Shown here: positions 55,491 to 63,950 of the stretch, in pieces
Layout: each line of letters starts with the position of its first letter
Position numbering within the stretch: position 1 is the first letter of the stretch
NCBI GenBank assembly: GCA_004297935.1
Contig: SCRE01000006.1
Span: forward strand, 1 to 64,000
Length of the DNA stretch: 64,000 nt
DNA from: Microbacteriaceae bacterium
GTDB taxonomy: Bacteria; Actinomycetota; Actinomycetes; Actinomycetales; Microbacteriaceae
Direction: 5' to 3'
Position numbers and translations under genes: made by a program
The notes under the pieces: model-generated
Seen by the model: the letters and a program-made list of their open reading frames with translations, nothing else
The model's database searches: none
Told to the model about the DNA's origin: nothing

Positions 55491-56276
55491 TCAATGTGAC
55501 AAGACGGAGGCGAGGAATGACCGCGCACGCTCTGTCTGCGGGTGGTCAAAGAATTCGGCAGGCGTGTTCTGCTCGACGATCTGTCCCTGATCCATGAACA
55601 CGACACGATCCGCGGCACGCCGGGCAAAGCCCATTTCGTGGGTGACCACGATCATCGTCATGTGCTCGCCGGCGAGCGAGATCATCACATCGAGCACCTC
55701 GCTGACCATCTCGGGGTCCAGTGCCGATGTGGGTTCGTCGAACAGCATCACCTTGGGATGCATCGCCAATGCTCGAGCGATGGCGGCGCGCTGCTGCTGA
55801 CCACCAGACAGTTCAGCGGGGTAATCGTGCGCCTTCTCTGCGATTCCGACACGCTGCAGCAGCTGCATTCCTGCTGCCTCCGCGTCCTTGCGCTTCTCTC
55901 TGCGCACCTTGAGAGGGGCGAGAGTGACGTTGTCCAGCACAGTCCGGTGCGCGAACAGGTTGAACGATTGGAAGACCATTCCGACATCCGCGCGGTGGTT
56001 CGCCAGTGCTGCGCCTTCCTCGGGCAGCATCACACCGTCGACAAGGATGCGACCCGAGTCGATGGCCTCGAGCCGGTTGATGGTGCGGCACAGGGTGGAC
56101 TTTCCAGAACCAGAGGGGCCGACCACCACCACAACCTCACCGGCGGTCACCGAGAGCGTGATGTCCTTGAGCACGTGGAGTTCGCCGAAGTGCTTGTCGA
56201 CGCCTTCGAGTTGCACCATGGGCCGCCCGCGGTCTGCGGCCGAGCGCCGTTCCCCGTCTTGCGGTTCGCGATTCAC
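55491..56276 (-). CDS. Amino acid ABC transporter ATP-binding protein
   Basis: A 261-residue ATPase of the GlnQ/HisP type. Walker [10 protein letters not shown], signature [15 protein letters not shown], Walker [14 protein letters not shown] and switch His in [15 protein letters not shown] are complete. It starts at GTG after GGAGAC and is the first gene of the operon. The regulator on the other side of the 156-base divergent region carries a ROK fold. Confidence 0.95.
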   Translation of the reverse strand: MNREPQDGERRSAADRGRPMVQLEGVDKHFGELHVLKDITLSVTAGEVVVVVGPSGSGKSTLCRTINRLEAIDSGRILVDGVMLPEEGAALANHRADVGMVFQSFNLFAHRTVLDNVTLAPLKVRREKRKDAEAAGMQLLQRVGIAEKAHDYPAELSGGQQQRAAIARALAMHPKVMLFDEPTSALDPEMVSEVLDVMISLAGEHMTMIVVTHEMGFARRAADRVVFMDQGQIVEQNTPAEFFDHPQTERARSFLASVLSH

Positions 56277-56352
56277 GCTGTCTCCTCAACCTCGCTGTCG
56301 AAACTAAGTCGTACGAAATACTAATAAGAAGTCGTCAGTAAATGCAATATCT

Positions 56353-56372
56353 GATTTAGTTTCTCCTAAATC
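56353..56372. promoter_or_regulatory. ROK-type operator in the divergent promoter
   Basis: GATTTAG, six bases, CTAAATC: a perfect seven-base inverted repeat in an A/T-rich island of about 100 bases that is unlike the rest of the window. It lies between the amino-acid transporter operon and the ROK regulator and is the likely binding site of that regulator. Shorter CTAAG/CTAAAG half-sites flank it. Confidence 0.75.
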
Positions 56373-56432
56373 GAAAAAACATCGCTAAGCTAAAGTTCAC
56401 AGAAAGACACCTTTCGCGGATTGGTTCGACGC

Positions 56433-57650
56433 ATGGCCTCACCCAGTGGCAGTACGCGCAATACGCGCAGTACGCCCACCACAACACCCGGCGGAGTACT
56501 CGCGCTGTTCCGATCAGGAACGGTGTCGTCGCGTGCCGATGTCGCGCGCCACACCGGGTTATCGGCGTCGACGGCCGCGATTCGCATCGACGAATTGGTC
56601 AGGCATGGCTTCCTTCGTGAAGACGGCGAGGGCGCCTCTCACGGCGGGAGGCGGCCGAGAAATCTCACACTGAGCGCGGGCTCCGGCTTCATCGTCGCCG
56701 TCGACCTCGGCGCACATCACGCCACCTTCGGCCTACTCGACATGACCGGTGCCCTGTTGGCCGACGACCAGTATCCGCTGGACATCGCGCTGGGCGCCGA
56801 GACCGTGCTGCGTTGGGTGCTGCAGCGCGGACTCGAGTTCGCCGCCGCGCACGGCCACGCGCCGGAACAATTGCGCGGATTCGGTATCGGGATGCCGGGC
56901 CCGGTCGACTCCCGGGTCGGTGCTCTGATCTCGCCGTCGCGGATGCCGGGGTGGAATGGCGTGAATGCCGCCGTGTTGCTGGCCGAGTTGAGCGGCGTGC
57001 CGGTGACCGTTGACAATGACGCCAATCTGATGGCCCTGGGCGAATACGTGACGACGGGCGACGCGCCGGACCACATGGTCTTCGTCAAGGCCGGCTCCAG
57101 CATCGGCTGCGGTGTCATCTCCGGCGGCGCGCTGCATCACGGTCACACGGGAATCGCCGGAGACATCAGCCACGTCGCAGTGGCTGACGCGCCGGCCGTC
57201 GTGTGCTCATGCGGCCGCACCGGATGCTTGGATGCGGTAGCGGGAGGCGCCGCGATCGTGCGTGACCTCGCCGAGGCCGGCGTCGACGTGGGTGACATCG
57301 CAGGAGTACTGGCGTTGGCCAGCGACGCGAGCCCACTGGCAACCGGGTTGCTGCGCACTGCCGGACGCCGGACGGGTGCTGTGCTCGCGACGATCGTGAA
57401 CTTCTTCAACCCACAACGGCTGGTGCTCGGCGGCCAACTCTGCCAGGCGGAGGCCTTCGTGGCCGGCGTCCGTTCGGCGATCTACACGGAATGCCTCCCC
57501 ATGGCCACCGACCAGCTCGAGATCGCGGTGAGCCGTAGCGGCCAGCTCGGCGGTGTCCTCGGCGCCGGTCGCGCGATCCTCGACCACCTCTTCGATCCGG
57601 AGGTCATCGACCGCGCGATCAGGTCACGGACCCAGGCGCCGGCCGGCTAG
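56433..57650 (+). CDS. ROK family transcriptional repressor
   Basis: A 405-residue regulator. An N-terminal winged helix (SRADVARHTGLSASTAAIRID, then GFLRED and the wing GGRRP) precedes a ROK domain (about residues 85-405) with AVDLGAHHATFGL, GMPGPVD, VDNDANLMALGEY and the zinc motif CSCGRTGCLDA. Family members (NagC, Mlc, XylR) bind sugars or sugar phosphates. The ATG at 56433 is preferred over an in-frame TTG at 56421. It is divergent from the amino-acid transporter operon. Confidence 0.93.
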   Translation: MASPSGSTRNTRSTPTTTPGGVLALFRSGTVSSRADVARHTGLSASTAAIRIDELVRHGFLREDGEGASHGGRRPRNLTLSAGSGFIVAVDLGAHHATFGLLDMTGALLADDQYPLDIALGAETVLRWVLQRGLEFAAAHGHAPEQLRGFGIGMPGPVDSRVGALISPSRMPGWNGVNAAVLLAELSGVPVTVDNDANLMALGEYVTTGDAPDHMVFVKAGSSIGCGVISGGALHHGHTGIAGDISHVAVADAPAVVCSCGRTGCLDAVAGGAAIVRDLAEAGVDVGDIAGVLALASDASPLATGLLRTAGRRTGAVLATIVNFFNPQRLVLGGQLCQAEAFVAGVRSAIYTECLPMATDQLEIAVSRSGQLGGVLGAGRAILDHLFDPEVIDRAIRSRTQAPAG

Positions 57651-57720
57651 GCAATCGCAGGCGGTGTGCCGGGGATGTGCGGGCGGTGCGCGGGCGTGTG
57701 CGGGGGGGTGTGCGACAGCC

Positions 57721-59088
57721 CTACCTGTACGCCTGGATCATGTCGCGATACCAGCCGAACGAGTCCTTCATGGTGCGCTTCTGCGTCTGAAAGTCCACGT
57801 GCACGAGTCCGAACCGCTGCGAATAGCCAGCTGCCCATTCGAAGTTGTCGAGCAGCGACCAGTGGAAATAGCCGCGCACGTCCACTCCGGCGGCGACCGC
57901 ATCCGCCACCGCACCGAGGTGCGCCTCGGTGTAGGCGATCCGCCGGTTGTCGTGCACCGCGCCATCCGCACCGGGTTCGAGGTTGATCGCGCATCCGTTC
58001 TCGGTGATGTAGATCGGCGGCAGCGCGTCACCGTAGCGGTCCGTGAAGCCGGTGAGCAGATCGGTGAACGCGCTCGGCACGACCGGCCAGCCGAAGTCGG
58101 TGAGCGGGTAGCCCTTGATCTCGCGCAGGCTGAACGGCAAGGCCGAGTCCAGTGCGTGCCCGTCGATGCGACCGGCGGATGCCGCGCCCGGCGCCCCGAC
58201 CAGCGTCGGGTTGTAGTAATTGACGCCGTACCAGTCGATGGGTGCGCTGATCTCGCGCAGGTCCTCGCCCGCGCTCGCCGGCAGCAGGGGCTCGAGGCCC
58301 GCTGGATAGCGTCTGAGCAGAATCGGGTCGGCGAACAGCCAGTTCGCGAGGTTGTCGTAGAGACCGGCGGCGACCAGGTCTTCCTCATGATCGCTGGCCG
58401 GCCAGGTGGGCGCATGGTTGTCGGCGATGCCGATGTTGTCGACGCCGGCGGCGCGCAAAGCCGTCACTGCGCGGCCGTGGGCGAGCAGCAGGTGATGGGC
58501 GGCCGGAAGCGCGTCAAGGCCGAGCTTCTCGCCGGGGGCGTGGATGCCGGAACCGTAACCGAGCATGGTCAGCACGACCGGCTCGTTGATCGTGATCCAG
58601 CGTGGAATGCGGTCGACGAAATGCTCGCCCATCAGGTGCGCGTAGTCGGCGAAGCGTTCGGTGATGTCACGATTCAGCCAGCCGCCCTTCTCCTCCAACT
58701 CGAGCGGTGTGTCCCAGTGGAACAGTGTCGGCGTGGGCTGGATGCCCGCGGCCAGCAGCGCGTCGACCAGCCGGTCATAGAACGCGAGGCCTTCCCGATT
58801 GACCTGTCCGCGACCGGACGGCTGGACGCGCGACCAGGAGAACGAGAATCGGTAGGCGTCGACGCCGAGCTCCCTCATCAGCGCGACGTCTTCCGGATAG
58901 CGGTGATAGTGATCGCAGGCGGTCTCACCGGTGTCGCCGCCGTGCACCCGCCCCGGCTCGCGCACGAACGCATCCCAGCTGGATGGCCCGCGCCCACCCT
59001 CCATCACGGCGCCTTCGATCTGATACGCGGCGGTCGATACCCCCCAGAGGAAGTCGGACGGGAGGGCAAACGGGCGGTCGTTCGGCAT
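57721..59088 (-). CDS. Family GH1 beta-glucosidase
   Basis: A 455-residue GH1 enzyme. It begins FLWGVSTAAYQIEGA; the acid/base Glu is in TINEP and the nucleophile Glu in YITENG, with WSLLDNFEWAAGY at the C-terminus; all catalytic residues are present. It lacks a signal peptide, so it acts inside the cell on imported beta-glucosides or related disaccharides. It is convergent with the ROK regulator and 71 bases from it, and so may or may not belong to the same regulon. Confidence 0.95.
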   Translation of the reverse strand: MPNDRPFALPSDFLWGVSTAAYQIEGAVMEGGRGPSSWDAFVREPGRVHGGDTGETACDHYHRYPEDVALMRELGVDAYRFSFSWSRVQPSGRGQVNREGLAFYDRLVDALLAAGIQPTPTLFHWDTPLELEEKGGWLNRDITERFADYAHLMGEHFVDRIPRWITINEPVVLTMLGYGSGIHAPGEKLGLDALPAAHHLLLAHGRAVTALRAAGVDNIGIADNHAPTWPASDHEEDLVAAGLYDNLANWLFADPILLRRYPAGLEPLLPASAGEDLREISAPIDWYGVNYYNPTLVGAPGAASAGRIDGHALDSALPFSLREIKGYPLTDFGWPVVPSAFTDLLTGFTDRYGDALPPIYITENGCAINLEPGADGAVHDNRRIAYTEAHLGAVADAVAAGVDVRGYFHWSLLDNFEWAAGYSQRFGLVHVDFQTQKRTMKDSFGWYRDMIQAYR

Positions 59089-59137
59089 GGGAGTCCTTTC
59101 ACACGTGCTGCCCAGTGTCTCACCGTTGCGAACAGTT

Positions 59138-59210
59138 GCAAGGAGATAGCCGGGTTCGAAGGACCGATTTGGCAGATACGACCTTCAGACCGAACGATCT
59201 CCTTCAAACC
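59138..59210. repeat. Dispersed 73-bp imperfect palindrome, copy 2
   Basis: Same orientation as copy 1 at 362-434. Its ends are GGAGATAG and GATCTCCTTCAAACC, and the inner GGTTCGAAGG and CCTTCAGACC show the palindrome. It fills most of the gap between the beta-glucosidase start and the next gene. Confidence 0.75.
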
Positions 59211-59266
59211 TGATGGCCGAGCCGGCGAGGGAGGGCGGGCGGGTGTGAGGGCAGGTGGGAGTGAGG

Positions 59267-59833
59267 CTAGTGCCGATGCAACTGCTCCCACGCGTCGAGC
59301 GCGCCGTCTTCGTCGTAGACCGGGCGACCGCCGCGGGCATCCCGGTAGGCGAGGATCACCGCCGCCACCGACAGGATGGCGCAGATCATGCCCGCCGGGT
59401 TCGTCACGCCGATGGCGATGCCGAGACCCGGTTCATGCGAACCGCTGACGATGGTCTGCAGACCGGAGGGGGTGGCATCCGGCAAGGTCAGGCCGCAAAG
59501 GATGCCGAAGGCCCAGGAGCAGAGCACGATCGCGATCGTCCAGCCACGGGCGGCATACCCGGCCCGCGCACCGCGAATCAGCGCACGCCCGGTTGCCGCC
59601 TGCAACCCGAGGATGATCAGCGCGATGAAGACGTACAGCGGCGTCAGGCTGCCCGCGATACCGAATGGAAAACGGCCGACGCCGATCCATGCGGCAACCA
59701 GCAAACCTCCGACGATGATCAGGATGCCGGGGGCCACCGACACCGGCGAGCGCGGCTCGCCCGCCGCAGCCGCTGCCGCGCCGGCAACCGCTGCCGCGGC
59801 TTCGTCCGCATCCGTCGGTTCATCCGTCACCAT
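59267..59833 (-). CDS. Hypothetical membrane protein
   Basis: A 188-residue protein with an Ala/Asp/Glu-rich cytoplasmic start and four membrane segments (about residues 35-55, 62-82, 97-118 and 140-163). The loop RGARAGYAARGWTIA is basic. The short C-terminal tail has GRPVYDEDGALDAWEQLH. I do not recognise the family, though such four-segment proteins are frequent in this bacterial family. It is divergent from the MFS gene, 38 bases away. Confidence 0.75.
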   Translation of the reverse strand: MVTDEPTDADEAAAAVAGAAAAAAGEPRSPVSVAPGILIIVGGLLVAAWIGVGRFPFGIAGSLTPLYVFIALIILGLQAATGRALIRGARAGYAARGWTIAIVLCSWAFGILCGLTLPDATPSGLQTIVSGSHEPGLGIAIGVTNPAGMICAILSVAAVILAYRDARGGRPVYDEDGALDAWEQLHRH

Positions 59834-59871
59834 CCCACGATAACCGGCCCCGTGCGCACTAGCCTGAGTGC

Positions 59872-61212
59872 ATGACCGACGACAATGGCGCGACCGGCAT
59901 CACGGACGTCGCAAGAGTGACCGTGCAGCGCATCCCGAAACGCCTCATCCTGGCGTGGGGGTTGTGGGACTGGGGCTCCGCCTCGTTCAACGCCGTCGCG
60001 ACCACGTTCGTGTTCACCGTGTATCTGACCGGTAGGGCGTTCGGCGGCGACGCCGTCGTGTCGGCGCAACTCGGTTGGGCGTTGGCGATCGCCGGTGTCG
60101 CGGTCGCCCTGCTCGCGCCGATCACCGGGCAGCGTTCGGACCGCGGCGGCCGCCGCAAACTGTGGCTGGCGGTGAACACCTACCTCGTGGTCATCGCGCT
60201 GGCGCTGATGTTCTTCGTCGAGGCCAAGCCGAGCTTCCTGCTGTTCGGCCTCATTCTGATCGCGGCCGGGACGGTCTTCTTCGAATTCGCCGGCGTCAAC
60301 TACAACGCGATGCTCGCCCAGGTCTCCACGCCGCGCACGATCGGAAGGGTGAGCGGATTCGGCTGGGGCATGGGCTACGTCGGCGGCATCGTCTTGCTGC
60401 TCATCGTCTATTTCGGGTTCATCCACCCGGACGTCGGCCTGTTCGGCGTGACCGGCGCTGACGGCCTGTCGGTGCGGGTCTCGATGCTGGTGGCCGCCGC
60501 CTGGTTCGGCCTGTTCGCACTGCCCGTCTTCTTCTCGGTTCCCGGCAACCGGGCGACGGCGGATGCTGCGCCCACGCGGGTCAGCTTCTTCCGCTCCTAC
60601 GCGATCCTCGGCCACGACATCACACGACTCTGGCGAGCCAGCAGGCACACCGTGTACTTTCTGATCGCCAGCGCGATCTTCCGTGACGGCCTCACCGGTG
60701 TCTTCACGTTCGGCGGCGTGCTCGCGGCGGGTACGTTCGGTTTCAAGCCGGCGGAGGTGATCATCTTCGCGATCGCGGCGAACGTCGTGGCCGGGATCTC
60801 CACGGTCGCGGTCGGTGCCCTCGACGATCGTCTCGGCCCGAAGCCGGTGATCGTCACTGCCCTGATCGGGCTCGTCGTCTGCGGAGCACTCGTCTTCGTC
60901 ATGCACGCCGGCGGCCAGGTGGTCTTCTGGGCCTTCGGCTTGGCGCTGTGCCTGTTCGTGGGTCCGGCGCAGTCGGCGAGCCGCTCGTTCCTCGCGCGAC
61001 TGATTCCGAACGGCCGGGAGGGCGAGGTCTTCGGCCTGTATGCCACGACCGGAAAGGCGGCGACCGCGCTGGCGCCCGCCGCCTTCGCCTTGTTCGTGAC
61101 GATCGGCGGCGCCCAATACTGGGGCATCCTCGGCATCGTGCTGGTTCTGGCTGTCGGTCTCGGCATGCTCATCCCGGTGCGGGCGAGGCAGGAGCAGCTC
61201 GCCGACCACTGA
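59872..61212 (+). CDS. MFS transporter, UMF1/Atg22-like family
   Basis: A 446-residue, 12-segment transporter. AWGLWDWGSASFNAVATTFVF is the first-helix signature of UMF1-type MFS proteins, relatives of fungal Atg22 vacuolar amino-acid exporters; GQRSDRGGRRK is the motif-A loop. VFFEFAGVNYNAML and SRSFLARLIPNGREGEVFGLY are further family landmarks. Its substrate in bacteria is unknown. Confidence 0.9.
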   Translation: MTDDNGATGITDVARVTVQRIPKRLILAWGLWDWGSASFNAVATTFVFTVYLTGRAFGGDAVVSAQLGWALAIAGVAVALLAPITGQRSDRGGRRKLWLAVNTYLVVIALALMFFVEAKPSFLLFGLILIAAGTVFFEFAGVNYNAMLAQVSTPRTIGRVSGFGWGMGYVGGIVLLLIVYFGFIHPDVGLFGVTGADGLSVRVSMLVAAAWFGLFALPVFFSVPGNRATADAAPTRVSFFRSYAILGHDITRLWRASRHTVYFLIASAIFRDGLTGVFTFGGVLAAGTFGFKPAEVIIFAIAANVVAGISTVAVGALDDRLGPKPVIVTALIGLVVCGALVFVMHAGGQVVFWAFGLALCLFVGPAQSASRSFLARLIPNGREGEVFGLYATTGKAATALAPAAFALFVTIGGAQYWGILGIVLVLAVGLGMLIPVRARQEQLADH

Positions 61213-61351
61213 CTCGCGCCATCGCCGCCGGCACCGGCGACGACGTCGGCGCGCTGGCACCCCCTGCCGACACCCCCGTTGGCACCCCCGTTGCGACACG
61301 GCATGCGTAATTCTCAAGCGGCGCACAACGCTGTGCTTTAGGTTGGAGGCC

Positions 61352-62167
61352 GTGAGCACAGAATTCGATTTGGCTGCATCCGTTTTGGGCGAGTCGCCAC
61401 ATCCTGATTGGCTGACCGATCGCGCGGCCCATGCGCTGGAAGGCGTCGACGACACGACACTCGATGAGATCCGGCTGCTGCGCGACGACTTCGCCCGCTT
61501 CATGATGCCGTACAAGTTCGGCATCGACGAGGTCAACACCAAGATCTCGATCCTGCGGGAAGAGTTCAGCCAGCTGCACGACTACAACCCGATCGAGCAC
61601 GTGTCGAGCCGGTTGAAAACACCGGAGAGCATCGTCGCGAAAGTGGTCCGCAAGGAATGCGATCCGTCATTCGAGGCGATCGCCGAGACGATCACCGACA
61701 TCGCCGGGGTGCGCATCACCTGCAGCTTCTGTTCGGATGTCTATCGCGTCTTCGAACTGCTCACCGGGCAAAGCGACGTTCGGCTGGTCACCGCGAAGGA
61801 TTACATCGCGCAGCCCAAGCCGAACGGCTACAAGAGCCTGCATGCGATCATCGAGGTGCCAGTGTTCCTGTCGGCCGGGCCGAAGCCGGTCTTCGTCGAG
61901 GTGCAGATCCGCACGGTCGCGATGGACTTCTGGGCGAGCCTGGAGCACAAGATCTACTACAAGTACGACAAGGCCGTTCCGCAGGATCTGCTCGACGAGC
62001 TCAAGGAGGCCGCGGAAACCGCCAGTCGCCTGGACGCGAAGATGGAACGACTGCACTCCGAGATCCGCGGCGGCGACGCGCCGAGCGAGCCGCATCCGAC
62101 GCTCGTGCCCGGCGACGACACGCTGCAGCAGTTCCACGAGGCGCGCCAGCAGTTCGGCGACGTGTAG
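61352..62167 (+). CDS. Small alarmone synthetase (RelA/SpoT-like GTP pyrophosphokinase)
   Basis: A 271-residue single-domain (p)ppGpp synthetase without an HD hydrolase domain, so it makes but does not degrade the alarmone. Landmarks: SRLKTPESIVAKV with the ATP-binding basic residues, ITDIAGVRITCSF, PNGYKSLH and VEVQIRTVAMDFWASLEHK. A C-terminal helical tail of about 45 residues follows. GTG at 61352 is used as start; GGAGG lies only two bases before it, and an in-frame TTG at 61343 is the alternative. Confidence 0.92.
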   Translation: MSTEFDLAASVLGESPHPDWLTDRAAHALEGVDDTTLDEIRLLRDDFARFMMPYKFGIDEVNTKISILREEFSQLHDYNPIEHVSSRLKTPESIVAKVVRKECDPSFEAIAETITDIAGVRITCSFCSDVYRVFELLTGQSDVRLVTAKDYIAQPKPNGYKSLHAIIEVPVFLSAGPKPVFVEVQIRTVAMDFWASLEHKIYYKYDKAVPQDLLDELKEAAETASRLDAKMERLHSEIRGGDAPSEPHPTLVPGDDTLQQFHEARQQFGDV

Positions 62168-62176
62168 CCGGCCGTC

Positions 62177-62212
62177 GGTTGAGTACCGAGCGCCAGCGAG
62201 CGGATCGAGACC
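62177..62212. repeat. Short relative of the GGTGGTCGAG dispersed repeat
   Basis: GGTTGAGTACCGAGCG, then CAGCGAGCGGATCGAGACC. It resembles half of the larger copies (start GGT-GAG, interior GATCGAGACC) and lies between the alarmone synthetase stop and the idi start. Confidence 0.65.
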
Positions 62213-62244
62213 TCGCGCCACAAGACATGCACGAAAATGGACGT

Positions 62245-62823
62245 ATGAGTTCCACAGCCGCGCACACCGAACAAGTCGTCCTCCTCGCCGAGGACGGCAC
62301 ACCGATCGGTGTCGCGGACAAGGCAACCGTGCACGACACGAACACACCCCTGCACCTCGCCTTCTCCTGCCACGTCTATGACGGCGAAGGCCGCATCCTG
62401 GTCACCCAGCGCGCCCTGTCCAAGCGCACCTGGCCCGGGATCTGGACGAACTCGTTCTGCGGGCATCCAGCGCCGGAGGAAGCGAGCGAGGATGCGGTGC
62501 AACGGCGCGCGCGCCGCGAGCTCGGCATCAGGGTGGAGCAGTTGACGCTCGCGCTGCCCGACTTCCGCTACCGGGCAACGGATGCCAGCGGTGTCGTCGA
62601 GAACGAGATCTGCCCCGTCTACACCGCCACCACGACGGATGCGATCGCCCCCGCCGCAGACGAGGTTGCCGCTTGGCGCTGGGTCGACCCGGCCGATCTG
62701 CTCGCCGCGGTCGCGGCGACTCCGTGGGCGTTCAGCCCGTGGCTCAGCCTGCAGCTGCCGCTGCTCTACCCAGCAGCGGCACAAAGCCGGCCAAAGCCGA
62801 ACATGAACGCTGCGACTACCTGA
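62245..62823 (+). CDS. idi: Isopentenyl-diphosphate delta-isomerase (type I)
   Basis: A 192-residue Nudix-fold isomerase that interconverts IPP and DMAPP. The catalytic Cys is in TNSFCGHP, the catalytic Glu in VENEICPVY, and the Nudix-like metal site in RRARRELGI; the His cluster and WVDPADL are as expected. No other isoprenoid gene is adjacent. Its last bases overlap the convergent gene by eight bases. Confidence 0.95.
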   Translation: MSSTAAHTEQVVLLAEDGTPIGVADKATVHDTNTPLHLAFSCHVYDGEGRILVTQRALSKRTWPGIWTNSFCGHPAPEEASEDAVQRRARRELGIRVEQLTLALPDFRYRATDASGVVENEICPVYTATTTDAIAPAADEVAAWRWVDPADLLAAVAATPWAFSPWLSLQLPLLYPAAAQSRPKPNMNAATT

Positions 62824-63340
62824 TACGCGTGCCGTCGACGTGGTCGACGTGCACCCAGGTCGCGGCGTCGTCGCTGGACACCCAGCCATCCCAGGTGTAG
62901 CCGTCGCGGGTGATCTCGCTGAAGTTCCAGCGGATCAGCCGCCCGTCGTTCTGTGTGCCGTCCTGCCGGATGCCCTTGTGCCAGCCGATCGCCACCAGGT
63001 TCGCATACTGGTTCGCGGCCGGGCTGAAGAAGCTGACCCGCACGACGCCGGCGACCGGGTCGTACACCCGCAGCGCCGTCGCCACCGTCTCGGAGACCGT
63101 CGGATCCTCTGCGCTCGGCACGACCTCGACATCCTGTACGGCGCGCCCGCCGAGCACGAACGAGACGATCCAGGTGAACGAATGCTCCGCCCATTCGCCG
63201 GTCGCTTCGTCGAGGCGGCGACCGCGAGCATCCCAGGTGCCGACGAGCTTGCCGAAGTGGCGCATCCGTGCTGGATATGCGGTGGTCGGCCCATCCGTGA
63301 TCAGTGCACGTGAGAAGTCGCCTGCCGGGATGTCACTCAC
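62816..63340 (-). CDS. Hypothetical protein (DUF1579-like beta barrel)
   Basis: A 174-residue protein. MRHFGKLVGTWDARGRRLDE, then WIVSFVLGGRAVQDV, and a C-terminal NFSEITRDGYTWDGWVSSDD form a run of beta strands resembling DUF1579-type lipocalin-like barrels; no enzymatic residues are evident. GTG at 63340, just after the dcd stop, is my choice; an ATG at 63382 overlaps dcd by 38 bases. It is probably co-transcribed with dcd. Confidence 0.75.
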   Translation of the reverse strand: MSDIPAGDFSRALITDGPTTAYPARMRHFGKLVGTWDARGRRLDEATGEWAEHSFTWIVSFVLGGRAVQDVEVVPSAEDPTVSETVATALRVYDPVAGVVRVSFFSPAANQYANLVAIGWHKGIRQDGTQNDGRLIRWNFSEITRDGYTWDGWVSSDDAATWVHVDHVDGTRIR

Positions 63341-63344
63341 GGGG

Positions 63345-63950
63345 TCACCGGCCGACCTTGCCTGCGTCGGATGCCCTGACATCCGTTCGGTGGAAGTTCT
63401 GGAACGACCGCGAGGCGGTCGGCCCGCGCTGACCCTGGTACCGCGAACTGTACGCGCCGGAGCCGTACGGATTCTCCGCGGCCGAGGACAGCCGGAAGAA
63501 GCACATCTGACCGATCTTCATGCCCGGCCACAGCTTGATCGGCAGGGTTGCGACGTTGCTGAGCTCGAGTGTGACGTGCCCGGTGAAGCCCGGGTCGATG
63601 AATCCGGCGGTCGAGTGCGTCAGCAGGCCGAGTCGGCCGAGCGAGCTCTTCCCCTCCAGCCGTGCGGCCACGTCGTCGGGCAGTGACACCTGCTCATACG
63701 TGGAGCCGAGCACGAACTCGCCCGGATGCAGGATGAACGGCTGATCGGTGTCGACCTCGACCAGGTGGGTGAGCTCGGGCTGGTCCTCCGCCGGGTCGAT
63801 GAACGGATACTTGTGGTTGTCGAACAGCCGGAAGTAGCGATCGATGCGCACGTCGATACTCGACGGTTGCAGCATTTCGGGCTCATACGGATGCAGCGCG
63901 ATCCGCCCGGCGTTCAACTCGGCCTTGATATCACGATCAGACAGCAGCAC
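63345..63950 (-). CDS. dcd: dCTP deaminase
   Basis: A 201-residue dCTP deaminase of the dUTPase superfamily. [31 protein letters not shown] and [12 protein letters not shown] with the catalytic Glu, and the C-terminal [11 protein letters not shown] and [11 protein letters not shown] are present. It may be the bifunctional type that converts dCTP directly to dUMP, as in mycobacteria, but this cannot be read off with certainty. Complete within the window; 50 bases beyond it hold nothing recognisable. Confidence 0.95.
   Translation of the reverse strand: MLLSDRDIKAELNAGRIALHPYEPEMLQPSSIDVRIDRYFRLFDNHKYPFIDPAEDQPELTHLVEVDTDQPFILHPGEFVLGSTYEQVSLPDDVAARLEGKSSLGRLGLLTHSTAGFIDPGFTGHVTLELSNVATLPIKLWPGMKIGQMCFFRLSSAAENPYGSGAYSSRYQGQRGPTASRSFQNFHRTDVRASDAGKVGR

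Noticed and set aside
50195-57650. Naming the operon a fructose-asparagine pathway
   Set aside because: The known pathway's deglycase family is absent and the kinase and amidase are of different families; only a general sugar-amino acid hypothesis is justified.
57553-59448. Long plus-strand open frame over the GH1 gene
   Set aside because: Antisense to a complete beta-glucosidase and runs through the repeat; composition is not protein-like.
59827-61542. Long minus-strand open frame over the UMF1-type transporter
   Set aside because: Antisense shadow; rich in Arg, Glu, Asp and Gln with no hydrophobic or domain pattern.
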